Source: Bacteroides sp. CAG:1076
Lineage (GTDB): Bacteria; Bacteroidota; Bacteroidia; Bacteroidales; Bacteroidaceae
Length of the DNA: 20,315 bases
NCBI GenBank assembly: GCA_000436795.1
Contig: HF993279.1
Coordinates: forward strand, 1-20,315
Direction: 5' to 3'
In this document: piece after piece, positions 7,088 through 14,669 of the stretch
How positions within the stretch are numbered: position 1 is the stretch's first letter
Layout of the letters: the number at the start of each line of letters is the position of its first letter
Notes under the pieces: generated by a model
The model's database searches: none
What the model saw: the letters and a program-made list of their open reading frames with translations, nothing else
What the model was told of the DNA's origin: nothing
Position numbers and translations under genes: made by a program

Positions 7088-7110
7088 ACTTTCCTCTGTT
7101 GCCGCATAAA

Positions 7111-7149
7111 AAAAACTGACCCACCCATCACAGGCGAGTCAGTTTTTAT
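7111..7149. terminator. Bidirectional terminator between pyrD-like gene and fimbrial operon
   Basis: AAAAACTGAC (7111-7120) pairs exactly with GTCAGTTTTT (7138-7147), with A- and T-runs on both sides, so it can end the plus-strand transcript and the minus-strand fimbrial operon. Confidence 0.85.
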
Positions 7150-7174
7150 TATAAGAGTGATTAACTAAAAAAAA

Positions 7175-8575
7175 TTACTTGTTTAAGCCAAAATAGCCGT
7201 CCCATGCATCGTCAATCTGGAGATAATAGTAATCGTAACCGGTTACATCATCGATATCCAACGGATCATCATCAGGGTCTTCTTCATCATCCGGATCTGG
7301 AACATCCGATGTCCTCTTTGTACCGATTGAGTAGAAATGATTGCGGGTAATGGAATAACCGTCACCATTGCCAACATTACTATCTTTAAGTCGAACAGCT
7401 TTTATCTCATTTCCTTCTGTATCCCAATACACAATGTTCAGTGCATTCCAGCCATCATGTGAAGTATTCTTTGCAGGGAATGGAAGCAGGAAACAACTGC
7501 CAAACAAGGTATTGCTCTTACATTCTATGTTGTCATCCATATATTGTTTCACGTCATCATCCATTTCGTCTGGCAGTAAAAATCTCTTATTGTCGGTTTC
7601 TTCTTTCCCATTACTTTTTCTTGAGAAGATATAAGAATCTCCGTTTGATGCTTTTTCAAAATTGCTCGTATTTTCTTTATTAAAAGTAAAAGTCAACAAA
7701 TCTGTATTAGAGTAGCCGGTAGTCTTACCATATCCATTATATGCTGGATTCAACTCACCATTCTCACCTTTATAAGGGAAATACAGTCCTTCTACATCAA
7801 TAATGGTAGAAATAGTAATTTTTCCAACTTTTTGGTTCAATACATAAGCAGGTACATTTTCCAGATAAACCAACATACCGGCTACCTGGCGTTCGAGAGT
7901 AAGTGTATTTTCTGCTGTAAACAACCCATGTTCATTTACACTTGCCTTAATGGCTCCTGAAAAAATCTCCTCAGGAAACTTTTCTGGATTATCTGTAGTG
8001 TTTATTGCACATTTCAAGCCGACAATATCAACCATTGTTGGTTCCTCTTGACCGTCAACCTCGACCGCCTTTTGCTGATTCGTCAAAGTATAGGGAAAAG
8101 TTGTTCCACTTGCAGCATTGTATCCATACGCAATAATATTATTTATTCCTGCAGACAATCCCGACAGTTTAATTTTTATCTTATTGCCGCTATAGCTACT
8201 TAAATTTCTCTGCAGCACATACTCATTCAAAATATATTCATCAGAGATTTCTCCGTTTTCATTCGTATAAACTTCAGAGTCTACCGCAGTAACTTTTACA
8301 TTATCATCAAGTTCTCCTGCATTATTATACACCCTAAAGCCAATACAGTTTACATTGTTTCCACCATCCGTAGTAGCAACTGTAGGATTAAAATGATCGA
8401 TAGGACGTGCCGCACGTGTAGTAGCACTCGACAATGCAATTTCAATGATACCTTCGCCCGGTTTAAGCTGTTCAGTACCATTGTCACTTTCCACATAAAC
8501 AATCTTTTCATTGGTACATGCCGTAAAAGCCATCATAGCAGCCCCCACAGCCATCATTAAAAATTTTGCTTTCAT
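7175..8575 (-). CDS. Mfa1/FimA-type fimbrial subunit lipoprotein
   Basis: A secreted lipoprotein of 466 residues, probably a stalk or accessory pilin of a type V (Bacteroidales) fimbria. A lipoprotein signal ends in AFTAC with Cys20. An N-terminal segment rich in Ala/Thr/Arg (TTRAARP) follows, a plausible site for the Arg-specific trimming that activates FimA-type pilins. The family signature LERQVAGMLVYLENVP lies mid-protein. Near the C-terminus is a very acidic linker of Asp/Glu/Pro residues, then a 16-residue ending (YLQIDDAWDGYFGLNK) that resembles the end of the upstream anchor protein. Last gene of the operon, 41 nt after the anchor gene. ATG at 8575 is preferred over an upstream GTG (8581). 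Base composition seems more A+T-rich than in the flanking operons. Whether it is the major or a minor subunit is not clear. Confidence 0.72.
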   Translation of the reverse strand: MKAKFLMMAVGAAMMAFTACTNEKIVYVESDNGTEQLKPGEGIIEIALSSATTRAARPIDHFNPTVATTDGGNNVNCIGFRVYNNAGELDDNVKVTAVDSEVYTNENGEISDEYILNEYVLQRNLSSYSGNKIKIKLSGLSAGINNIIAYGYNAASGTTFPYTLTNQQKAVEVDGQEEPTMVDIVGLKCAINTTDNPEKFPEEIFSGAIKASVNEHGLFTAENTLTLERQVAGMLVYLENVPAYVLNQKVGKITISTIIDVEGLYFPYKGENGELNPAYNGYGKTTGYSNTDLLTFTFNKENTSNFEKASNGDSYIFSRKSNGKEETDNKRFLLPDEMDDDVKQYMDDNIECKSNTLFGSCFLLPFPAKNTSHDGWNALNIVYWDTEGNEIKAVRLKDSNVGNGDGYSITRNHFYSIGTKRTSDVPDPDDEEDPDDDPLDIDDVTGYDYYYLQIDDAWDGYFGLNK

Positions 8576-8616
8576 TCTCACTTATATTTAGGTTAAACAT
8601 CTATCTTTCCGTCAGT

Positions 8617-9534
8617 CTATTTCTCCAGATTATGCACTGCATCCCAGCCGTCATCCAGTAAAACATAAATGTTTGTATTACCTGTACTCTCATCATATAC
8701 ATAGCGTAACACGGTTATTTTATTGCGCTCTATTTCTACAGAAACAGTTTCAAGATTGATCACAGGCTCCAGCATTTCCGGCTCATCATACAAATCTGCA
8801 TCTACCGTACTACCGGACGAAGTGACAGAAGGCGACAAAAACGTACTGCTTACAAACTCCGATGTCCGGTTTTTCCACTCCGTATAGGTTACTACTGTTT
8901 CCGGTTCCGAGTAATTCAACTCATAATCTACATTTCCGGTTACTCCACTGACCGTTTTCTTAGACCAACCTATTTCCGGAGGAAAATTTAATGCCTGAAT
9001 AAGCAGCTTCCCTTTAATCCGCTTCAACTTCACTATATAACTGTAATTCACTTCATCATAGAGTAATTCATCGGCAGTCATATACACATCATATCCTTCT
9101 ACATGTCCCTGATGCAAATCATAAGTGCCAAAGCGACCATCTGCAACAATACCATCTTCTCTGAGAATATTTCCCCATACCACCAATCCATAACGCCCGA
9201 ACGGAAGATTTTCCGGCAAGTAGGCAGTAGCCATTGAAGCATCTCCTTCTACATCGTGTAAATGGCGAGTAAAAACAATCTCACCGGTTTCCAGATCATA
9301 GAGCGCATAAAACAACTTTTGGATATAACTCCGAAAGCTCATGCTTTCATCCTTACGAAAATCCAACCCGGTCTTTTCTTCGATAAAGTCAATATTGTCA
9401 TAATTCTTGTCTTCAATATCAATCATCACTTGCAGAGGCGGACAAGGCAATATTTCATCACGGATACATGATGTTAACCCAACCATGTGTATCATCAGTA
9501 CCCAGCAGACAAGATATAATCTATTCTTTTTCAT
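8617..9534 (-). CDS. FimB/Mfa2-family fimbrial anchor lipoprotein
   Basis: A 305-residue lipoprotein of the Mfa2/FimB type, which in Porphyromonas anchors the fimbria in the outer membrane and limits its length. The signal peptide ends in LTSC with Cys23, followed by the typical IRDEILPCPP, which matches the acidic-x-x-PCP start of Mfa2-like proteins. Beta-rich segments follow, including LPFGRYGLVVWGN. The last 16 residues (YVLLDDGWDAVHNLEK) share 7 identities with the last 16 of the following subunit gene. It sits 24 nt after the OmpA-like gene and just before the subunit gene, the usual order for an anchor. The start is the ATG at 9534 rather than a GTG at 9543. Confidence 0.78.
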   Translation of the reverse strand: MKKNRLYLVCWVLMIHMVGLTSCIRDEILPCPPLQVMIDIEDKNYDNIDFIEEKTGLDFRKDESMSFRSYIQKLFYALYDLETGEIVFTRHLHDVEGDASMATAYLPENLPFGRYGLVVWGNILREDGIVADGRFGTYDLHQGHVEGYDVYMTADELLYDEVNYSYIVKLKRIKGKLLIQALNFPPEIGWSKKTVSGVTGNVDYELNYSEPETVVTYTEWKNRTSEFVSSTFLSPSVTSSGSTVDADLYDEPEMLEPVINLETVSVEIERNKITVLRYVYDESTGNTNIYVLLDDGWDAVHNLEK

Positions 9535-9558
9535 AACTTCCACTTCTGTTAATGTTTA

Positions 9559-11325
9559 TCATTCTACAATTTTCCGAAAAGCAGCTTCCCCCCGATAATC
9601 AATAAAATCAGGTTCTCCGGCAGCCCTGATACGCAATGATTCTTGCTCACAAGCTTTACGTATATGTTTGTAAAAACCAGAATCATTATTCATACGTGCA
9701 TCAATCAGGGCACGTACATATTCGGCCAGACAACTGTTATCTTCTACACTATCCATAATTTCCTTTGCCTCAGTATTGCGGGCTACACTTAGTGCTACCA
9801 CTGCAACATTTACGTCACGAAAATCTTTCAGCAGATGATAAGCCTCATTTAATTTACGCTGCCGTGCTTTCAAAAGTCCCAGATTATAACGTGCCTGTGG
9901 CAAATCCACTTCCTGCAATAATTCTATAGCCCGTTCATAATCTCCAGCATAAACATATCCTGCGGCAAGCGTATTAATCGCTTCCGGAGAATGACTATCA
10001 AGTCTCTCAAGTGTATGCCTTGCCTTTTCTTCCTCTCCGTCACGCAAATAGAGTACTGCCAGGTTGTTGGCAGCTACCTGCGACTGTGGAAAATATGTCA
10101 TCAGTGTATGATAAACCTCTTTTTTCTTGCTATCTTCTTCCATTAACGAAGCAACGCGCAGTAATTCGTCTTCATTGAAAGCATCTGGACGCTTTGTATA
10201 CATATCCAGCAGTTCTTTGTCGGTAGTAAAGCTTCGGAGTGTATAACTGTAGATATATTCCACTTTACGGTCTTTCTGAAGATATTTGTTCTTAATGTCA
10301 TTCCAGCAAGGCAACTTACGGATGTAACGTTCTTGTACATCATCGTTTCCTTCCGTATAACGAGTCAATATTTGTTTTACCGCCAACGAATCCGGATTCC
10401 CGTCTGCTACCATCGCTTCGTATACAGGCCACCAGCCCTCGGGTTTGGACCCCACTTTTATAAGTTTCTGTATTTCCGGACGGATATTCAATGTTTCTAT
10501 AACCCATTCTCTGGCCGATGCCGCACGATTTCGTGCCAGTCTGGTATTGAAGGCATATCCTCCGTCGGCCGAAGCCATCCCATTAATCAGAAAATCACGT
10601 AACTGTGCCAGTGTATCTGCAAAGAGCGGACGTAAAGTCTGCGTCATACTTTCCATCTCCTGCCGGTTGTTTCCCAACTCCATATTGATATCGTACCGGT
10701 TTATAAGGAACTGAAGGCGTGCCTCTCCTCGTCCCTCACGTATTTTCGGACGGATGACAAACTCCGGTTCTATCCAAACCAGATTCATTCCCTTCTTTAC
10801 ATCGACAAGCGATACCGGATTACTAATCTGAGCTATGTCTATCGTATCAATGCCCGTACATTCACCACAGCCATCCTTACTTATCACTGCACGTACATAT
10901 CCGGTTTCCATGTCATCGGGAACAACAAAACTGCTCCGGTAAGGAATATCGATTCTTTTTGAAACATCGTCTATCTTCATTCGTGTATCATACCTATCTC
11001 GATATCCCTCAATCTTCTGTTTACGAGTTAGCTTCTTATCATAAATAGATGCATCAGCAACAACCGGTGCCAATTCCTCACGCACCTCACCGTTTATCAG
11101 TAATTGAGGTACAACAACCAGCCTGTTACGTTTCGACAAATAATGTTCCGGCAATTGGAAAACCATATCCAGATGCACACTCCCCAACGTATCCGGAACC
11201 AGTACAGAGGAATCAGGAAGTACTGACAGTCGGTTTTGGAGATGCCGACCAGAAGCACATCCAGCGAGCAAACTGAATAACACTATACCTGATAGTCCAC
11301 TTAATAAACCACGTCGTTTCTTCAT
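9559..11325 (-). CDS. DUF3868-type lipoprotein with OmpA-like region and TPR repeats
   Basis: A 588-residue lipoprotein (signal ending LLAGC, Cys23) of the kind that accompanies Mfa-like fimbrial genes in gut Bacteroidales. The N-terminal part (about 30-190) is beta-rich and resembles DUF3868 from memory. An OmpA-like segment lies at about 200-330: FLINGMASADGGYAFNTRLA followed by RNRAASAREWV, echoing the peptidoglycan-binding loop of OmpA-C domains. TPR-like helical pairs fill about 410-500 (NNLAVLYLRDGEEEKARHTL, then further repeats). This suggests an outer-membrane lipoprotein touching the cell wall and acting as an assembly platform, but the role is inference. It starts 12 nt after the DUF3575 gene. 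Exact family number should be treated as probable only. Confidence 0.7.
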   Translation of the reverse strand: MKKRRGLLSGLSGIVLFSLLAGCASGRHLQNRLSVLPDSSVLVPDTLGSVHLDMVFQLPEHYLSKRNRLVVVPQLLINGEVREELAPVVADASIYDKKLTRKQKIEGYRDRYDTRMKIDDVSKRIDIPYRSSFVVPDDMETGYVRAVISKDGCGECTGIDTIDIAQISNPVSLVDVKKGMNLVWIEPEFVIRPKIREGRGEARLQFLINRYDINMELGNNRQEMESMTQTLRPLFADTLAQLRDFLINGMASADGGYAFNTRLARNRAASAREWVIETLNIRPEIQKLIKVGSKPEGWWPVYEAMVADGNPDSLAVKQILTRYTEGNDDVQERYIRKLPCWNDIKNKYLQKDRKVEYIYSYTLRSFTTDKELLDMYTKRPDAFNEDELLRVASLMEEDSKKKEVYHTLMTYFPQSQVAANNLAVLYLRDGEEEKARHTLERLDSHSPEAINTLAAGYVYAGDYERAIELLQEVDLPQARYNLGLLKARQRKLNEAYHLLKDFRDVNVAVVALSVARNTEAKEIMDSVEDNSCLAEYVRALIDARMNNDSGFYKHIRKACEQESLRIRAAGEPDFIDYRGEAAFRKIVE

Positions 11326-11337
11326 ACTCCATTTCTT

Positions 11338-11883
11338 TTAAAAAACATAGATTAACGAAATAGCAGCTTTAGTTGGACCGAAATAGTTTTTCCGTTCGCT
11401 ATTCCTGCATTTTTCACAATAAATACGCGGGCTCTTATCAAACCACAAATGAGCATATCCTATTCCTAACGCCATCTCCAGATTCCAATGAGGTGATAAA
11501 ATCCAGTCATATCCGTAAGATACACCCGCACCTGCTAAATATCCATCATATCGTGTATCATTAAAGCCTCCGAAATATTGCCCTCCATGCAAATGGAAAC
11601 CGACAAAATGCCCCTCAAACTTTTCACACAACCAATATTTTAATTCCGGTTGCGCCAGCCAAAAGCGCATTTTTTTGTCATTTTGAAATGTCCATGGGTT
11701 ATAGGCTGCCTGAAAATCTATAGTCAGCTTATTACTAACAGCAATCTCCACTCCTGCATTGACAGTCGTTGTCAGCCAATACAATCCATTGGTCTTAAGA
11801 GCAATATCCTGGGCTGATAAACGAACAGTACCTAATATTACAGAAGCCGATACCAGTATATAAAACAAAACAGATTTAGACAT
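11338..11883 (-). CDS. DUF3575 outer-membrane beta-barrel protein
   Basis: A 181-residue exported protein, signal peptide about 1-18 ending before QD (LSAQD). Its body has the repeating amphipathic strands of a small outer-membrane barrel and matches DUF3575 features: ALKTNGLYWLTTTVNAGVE, then AAYNPWTF, LAQPELKYWLCEKFEGHF with G(F)HLHGGQ, and a terminal aromatic residue (YVF). Three late cysteines (YCEKC and earlier YWLC) are usual in the family. First gene of the fimbrial operon; DUF3575 and DUF3868-type genes commonly travel together ahead of FimB/Mfa2 genes. The function is unknown. The ATG at 11883 is preferred over an upstream TTG at 11907 because it gives a compact signal peptide. Confidence 0.82.
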   Translation of the reverse strand: MSKSVLFYILVSASVILGTVRLSAQDIALKTNGLYWLTTTVNAGVEIAVSNKLTIDFQAAYNPWTFQNDKKMRFWLAQPELKYWLCEKFEGHFVGFHLHGGQYFGGFNDTRYDGYLAGAGVSYGYDWILSPHWNLEMALGIGYAHLWFDKSPRIYCEKCRNSERKNYFGPTKAAISLIYVF

Positions 11884-11946
11884 ACAGAATAAAGAAATTA
11901 AATACAATTACAACATTCAAATACTCTTCTCTATCTTATCACGCCA

Positions 11947-11978
11947 TAAAGATATTTAAATATTTTCTACAAAGCAAA
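11947..11978 (-). promoter_or_regulatory. Bacteroides-type promoter of the fimbrial operon
   Basis: On the minus strand, TTTG (11975-11978) is followed after 20 nt by TATCTTTA (11947-11954), one base off the -7 consensus TAnnTTTG. The expected start is near 11940, about 57 nt before the ATG at 11883. A perfect palindrome, ATATTTAAATAT (11952-11963), overlaps the spacer. Confidence 0.6.
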
Positions 11979-12178
11979 TTATTTTGTAATAAAAAAATAC
12001 AATATAAGAAAACGTATTCCAGAACAAAAAACTTCTTATTACTTGTACAAAAAAGTTTTAAACCTATAATATTCGTACGACTCCTGTTCCATAGTCCACC
12101 TACACCCTTTTAGCCCAATTCATCTCTATACGTGACTACACGTGGAATACCCCTTAATAATTCTACAATGGAAAACAA

Positions 12179-12213
12179 AAAAGATGATGCGTCACTGAAA
12201 CGCATCATCTTTT
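12179..12213 (-). terminator. Intrinsic terminator of the receptor/nuclease operon
   Basis: AAAAGATGATGCGT (12179-12192) and ACGCATCATCTTTT (12200-12213) are perfect 14-bp arms around a 7-nt loop. Read on the minus strand a long T-rich run follows (TTTTTTGTTTTC). It lies 47 nt after the stop codon of the EEP-family gene. Confidence 0.9.
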
Positions 12214-12259
12214 AATAAATCATATTACATCTAATAAAACTAAATCTTACTTGAATAAA

Positions 12260-13276
12260 TTACTTCTTGATGAAATACACCACCGTAGGCAGATGATCGC
12301 TGTAGCCGTTCATCCATCGGCCCCCCGCCTGTGTACGCAGCGGATAACCTTTATATCTGCCATCCGACTGTATCAGGAAATCGCGCTTGAAAATCTCGTG
12401 ACTGTAATAACTCAGTTTCTTATGGCGTTTGTTCAGGAAATTACCCGTAAATACAATCTGGTCGAACAAATTCCATTTGCCTCTGTACTTCAGCGTACCG
12501 TCACCTCCGGCAAGCGTATTCCACCACGGATTGTACAAATCCTTCTTCTCTACGTCCTTGGTTTCACGTTTTGCTCCCAGGGCTTCTGCCATACTCTTGT
12601 CCATCGGATCATCGTTCATGTCGCCCATGATAACGATCTTGATCTTCGAGTCCAGACGCTGCAAGGAATCCTTCAAGGCACGCACCTGCACGCCCGCACG
12701 TTCACGAGCCGGCGAAGCAGCACCTCTGGACGGCCAGTGGTTCACGATGAATGCTACACGCTCGCCTGCCAATTTGCCGTCGGCTACAAGGAAACCACGA
12801 GTCGGACGGTCAGTCGGCTGAGCCAGTACATATGGCACCAGCTTTGTAGCTGTCACCGTATACAGTTTCGGGTTATAGAAAAACGCACAATCCACACCCC
12901 GTTCGTCCGGTCCCTCATAATGGATAATTTCGTAACCACGATTTGCCAGAGCCGGCTGTTTCAGCAAGTCCTCCAGCACACGACGGTTTTCCACCTCTGC
13001 CATACCGATGACCGCTGCCCCTTCGGGCACCTTATCGGTTGCCAGCGAACCAAGTACCGTCGACATATTCTTCAACTTCGACTGATACTTCTCCTCGTTC
13101 CACTTGTTCTTTCCGTCGGGCAAATATTCGTAATCCTTTTTACCCTCATCGTGAGTCGTATCAAACAAATTCTCCAGATTGTAAAAGGCAACTCCGTAAA
13201 GCGTACCTTTCTTATCCTGAGCGTAGCCTGATACAACCAGGCACGCCCATATTACTGTCAACAGATATTTCTTCAT
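12260..13276 (-). CDS. Secreted endonuclease/exonuclease/phosphatase (EEP) family protein
   Basis: A 338-residue metal-dependent phosphoesterase of the DNase I/exonuclease III fold, exported by a signal peptide (about 1-19, ending GYAQ). The catalytic set is complete: FYNLENLFD with Asn33/Asn36, AEVEN with Glu96, RGVDCA with Asp129, VNHWPSR with His180, MGDMND with Asp219 and Asn221, FDQI with Asp272, and YSDHLP with Asp327 and His328. Family members cleave nucleic acids or other phosphodiesters. Last gene of the operon, 15 nt after the NUC1-type nuclease gene, which supports a nucleic-acid substrate. No lipobox, so it is likely periplasmic or released. Confidence 0.88.
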   Translation of the reverse strand: MKKYLLTVIWACLVVSGYAQDKKGTLYGVAFYNLENLFDTTHDEGKKDYEYLPDGKNKWNEEKYQSKLKNMSTVLGSLATDKVPEGAAVIGMAEVENRRVLEDLLKQPALANRGYEIIHYEGPDERGVDCAFFYNPKLYTVTATKLVPYVLAQPTDRPTRGFLVADGKLAGERVAFIVNHWPSRGAASPARERAGVQVRALKDSLQRLDSKIKIVIMGDMNDDPMDKSMAEALGAKRETKDVEKKDLYNPWWNTLAGGDGTLKYRGKWNLFDQIVFTGNFLNKRHKKLSYYSHEIFKRDFLIQSDGRYKGYPLRTQAGGRWMNGYSDHLPTVVYFIKK

Positions 13277-13291
13277 ACGCCTATTCTCCTA

Positions 13292-14575
13292 TTACCACGC
13301 CCAGTCGTTCAGGTTGTAAGCAGCCTCTACTTCGTTTTCAATCACGTCGGGCAGGTTACAGAAGAAATCGATACCCGTTTCCTCTTCCAGCTTGTCTACA
13401 GAAACCACATATTCTTTCAGTTCGTCAGACGAAGGAGTTCTGTTCAATCCTTCCTTGTGAGGAACCAGGAAAGCAATGGCGTGGAATACATCGTCTTTCT
13501 GGCTCAGGATAGCCATGAAATAATATTCCGGACAAGCCAGTCCGTGAATGGTGAATCCGTTGGCATCGGTTGTAGGCGTACCACCCGATACGGCTGTACC
13601 CTTGAAGTTCTTCAGCAGTTTGTTCAGTGTACCACCTTTCGTCACATACACCTTGTCGTACGTACCGGTTGTAGTAGAACGTCCCCATGTCTGTACACGA
13701 GCCTCCAGTTTAGCCCAGAAACCACCGTTGAAGTCGTTCAACTGCGGCGAAATGTTACTGTAGTAGAAAGTCTGATCATTAGCTTCTTTCAGATAAACAC
13801 GGTCTTCCGAAGCACACAGGTGTCCCCTATCAAAACCGTCGTTCGTATGATCACTATCCCCAGTCCGCATTTCTGCCGGAAGTTTCGGGTCTTCTGCCCA
13901 GGGATCCGTACGCTTCACTACATCGGCCGAAGTTGTTGTATCGAACGTAAAGGCTACCCAGTTGGCATGACGCTTGCTATTATCCCATTCCAGCGCATAG
14001 TTCAGAATCTGTACTCCGTCCATGGTTACATAATGATCGGCGTATACATTCTGGTCATTCAGATGAGGAATTTCGTATCCGGTTACCGAAACATTCTCAT
14101 AACCCACGTTCGCATTGACATTATCATTCGGACGCTCTTCTGTCTGGTCGGTAACTACATATTCAATCGTTACATTGTTGCCACTGATATCGGTTACACG
14201 GAATTTCACAAAGCGGTAAACCGAAGACGCAGTATAGCGAGCCCAGTAAGCCGCACCAGCCGTAACGGTAGCATCCGACTGCCATTCTACGTTTGCAGGC
14301 ACAGTGGTCATCTCATCCAGACGTGCAGCCGCTACCTGTGTAAAGCTGTAAGCACTGCCCGAAAATTTCTTGTCCTGAATATAGAGAGGAGAATCGAATC
14401 CTTCCGGCTGGAATACAGAAAAGCCTAATGAAGCATTTCCGTATCCTTTCAGGACAAGCGTAGAGGCTCCTTCCTGAGTCGTTTGTACATAACCATTGGG
14501 GATGGTATTCTGGTCATCGCAGCCGACATTGAACAAAGCCAGTGCCAGCCCTAAAATAAATAAATGTTTTTTCAT
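13292..14575 (-). CDS. DNA/RNA non-specific endonuclease (NUC1/beta-beta-alpha metal) lipoprotein
   Basis: A 427-residue lipoprotein (lipobox FNVGC, Cys19). Residues about 20-150 form a beta-rich N-terminal domain unlike the nuclease. The NUC1 fold occupies about 175-415, with DRGHLCASEDR and the catalytic His252 at 249-259. NISPQ follows, with the metal-binding Asn274, then FNGGFWAKLE. These match Serratia-type sugar-nonspecific nucleases that cut single- and double-stranded DNA and RNA. A lipid anchor would hold it on the periplasmic or outer face of the outer membrane. It lies downstream of a terminator-like hairpin and just ahead of the EEP gene. The active site looks intact. Confidence 0.9.
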   Translation of the reverse strand: MKKHLFILGLALALFNVGCDDQNTIPNGYVQTTQEGASTLVLKGYGNASLGFSVFQPEGFDSPLYIQDKKFSGSAYSFTQVAAARLDEMTTVPANVEWQSDATVTAGAAYWARYTASSVYRFVKFRVTDISGNNVTIEYVVTDQTEERPNDNVNANVGYENVSVTGYEIPHLNDQNVYADHYVTMDGVQILNYALEWDNSKRHANWVAFTFDTTTSADVVKRTDPWAEDPKLPAEMRTGDSDHTNDGFDRGHLCASEDRVYLKEANDQTFYYSNISPQLNDFNGGFWAKLEARVQTWGRSTTTGTYDKVYVTKGGTLNKLLKNFKGTAVSGGTPTTDANGFTIHGLACPEYYFMAILSQKDDVFHAIAFLVPHKEGLNRTPSSDELKEYVVSVDKLEEETGIDFFCNLPDVIENEVEAAYNLNDWAW

Positions 14576-14611
14576 AACTAAACCTGTTAAGATATCGTGA
14601 GTAAAGAGAAA

Positions 14612-14658
14612 AATATCCGCCGGTTCTTCTCCTCGTCAGAAAAAGAACCAGCGGATAT
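14612..14658 (-). terminator. Terminator-like hairpin inside the receptor/nuclease operon
   Basis: ATATCCGC and GCGGATAT, then GGTTCTT and AAGAACC after one mismatch, form a 16-position stem. On the minus strand the downstream arm runs into TTTTTC. It lies 12 nt after the surface-lipoprotein stop codon and before the nuclease start, so it may cause partial termination or protect the upstream mRNA. No new promoter is obvious between it and the nuclease gene. Confidence 0.65.
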
Positions 14659-14669
14659 ACATTATAATA

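Larger units (their letters stand above)
11884..12259. other. Gene-free spacer between the fimbrial and nuclease operons
   Basis: A 376-bp A+T-rich stretch between two minus-strand operons. It holds the fimbrial promoter (11947-11978), a small dyad ACGTG-N4-CACGT (12130-12143) of unknown meaning and the nuclease-operon terminator (12179-12213). No convincing reading frame or tRNA was seen, and no long inverted repeats that would suggest an invertible promoter. Confidence 0.7.

Noticed and set aside
11884..12259. Invertible (phase-variable) promoter for the fimbrial operon
   Set aside because: Looked for long inverted repeats flanking the promoter; only short A+T-rich palindromes and a 5-bp dyad are present, and no invertase gene is in the window.
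12251..13231. Plus-strand open frame (326 codons) opposite the EEP-family gene
   Set aside because: The opposing strand carries every catalytic motif of the EEP family in order; this frame shows none of any family.
13457..14428. Long plus-strand open frame (323 codons) opposite the NUC1-type nuclease gene
   Set aside because: Its translation has no domain or family resemblance, while the minus strand encodes a complete nuclease with lipobox and catalytic motif. It is a shadow frame.
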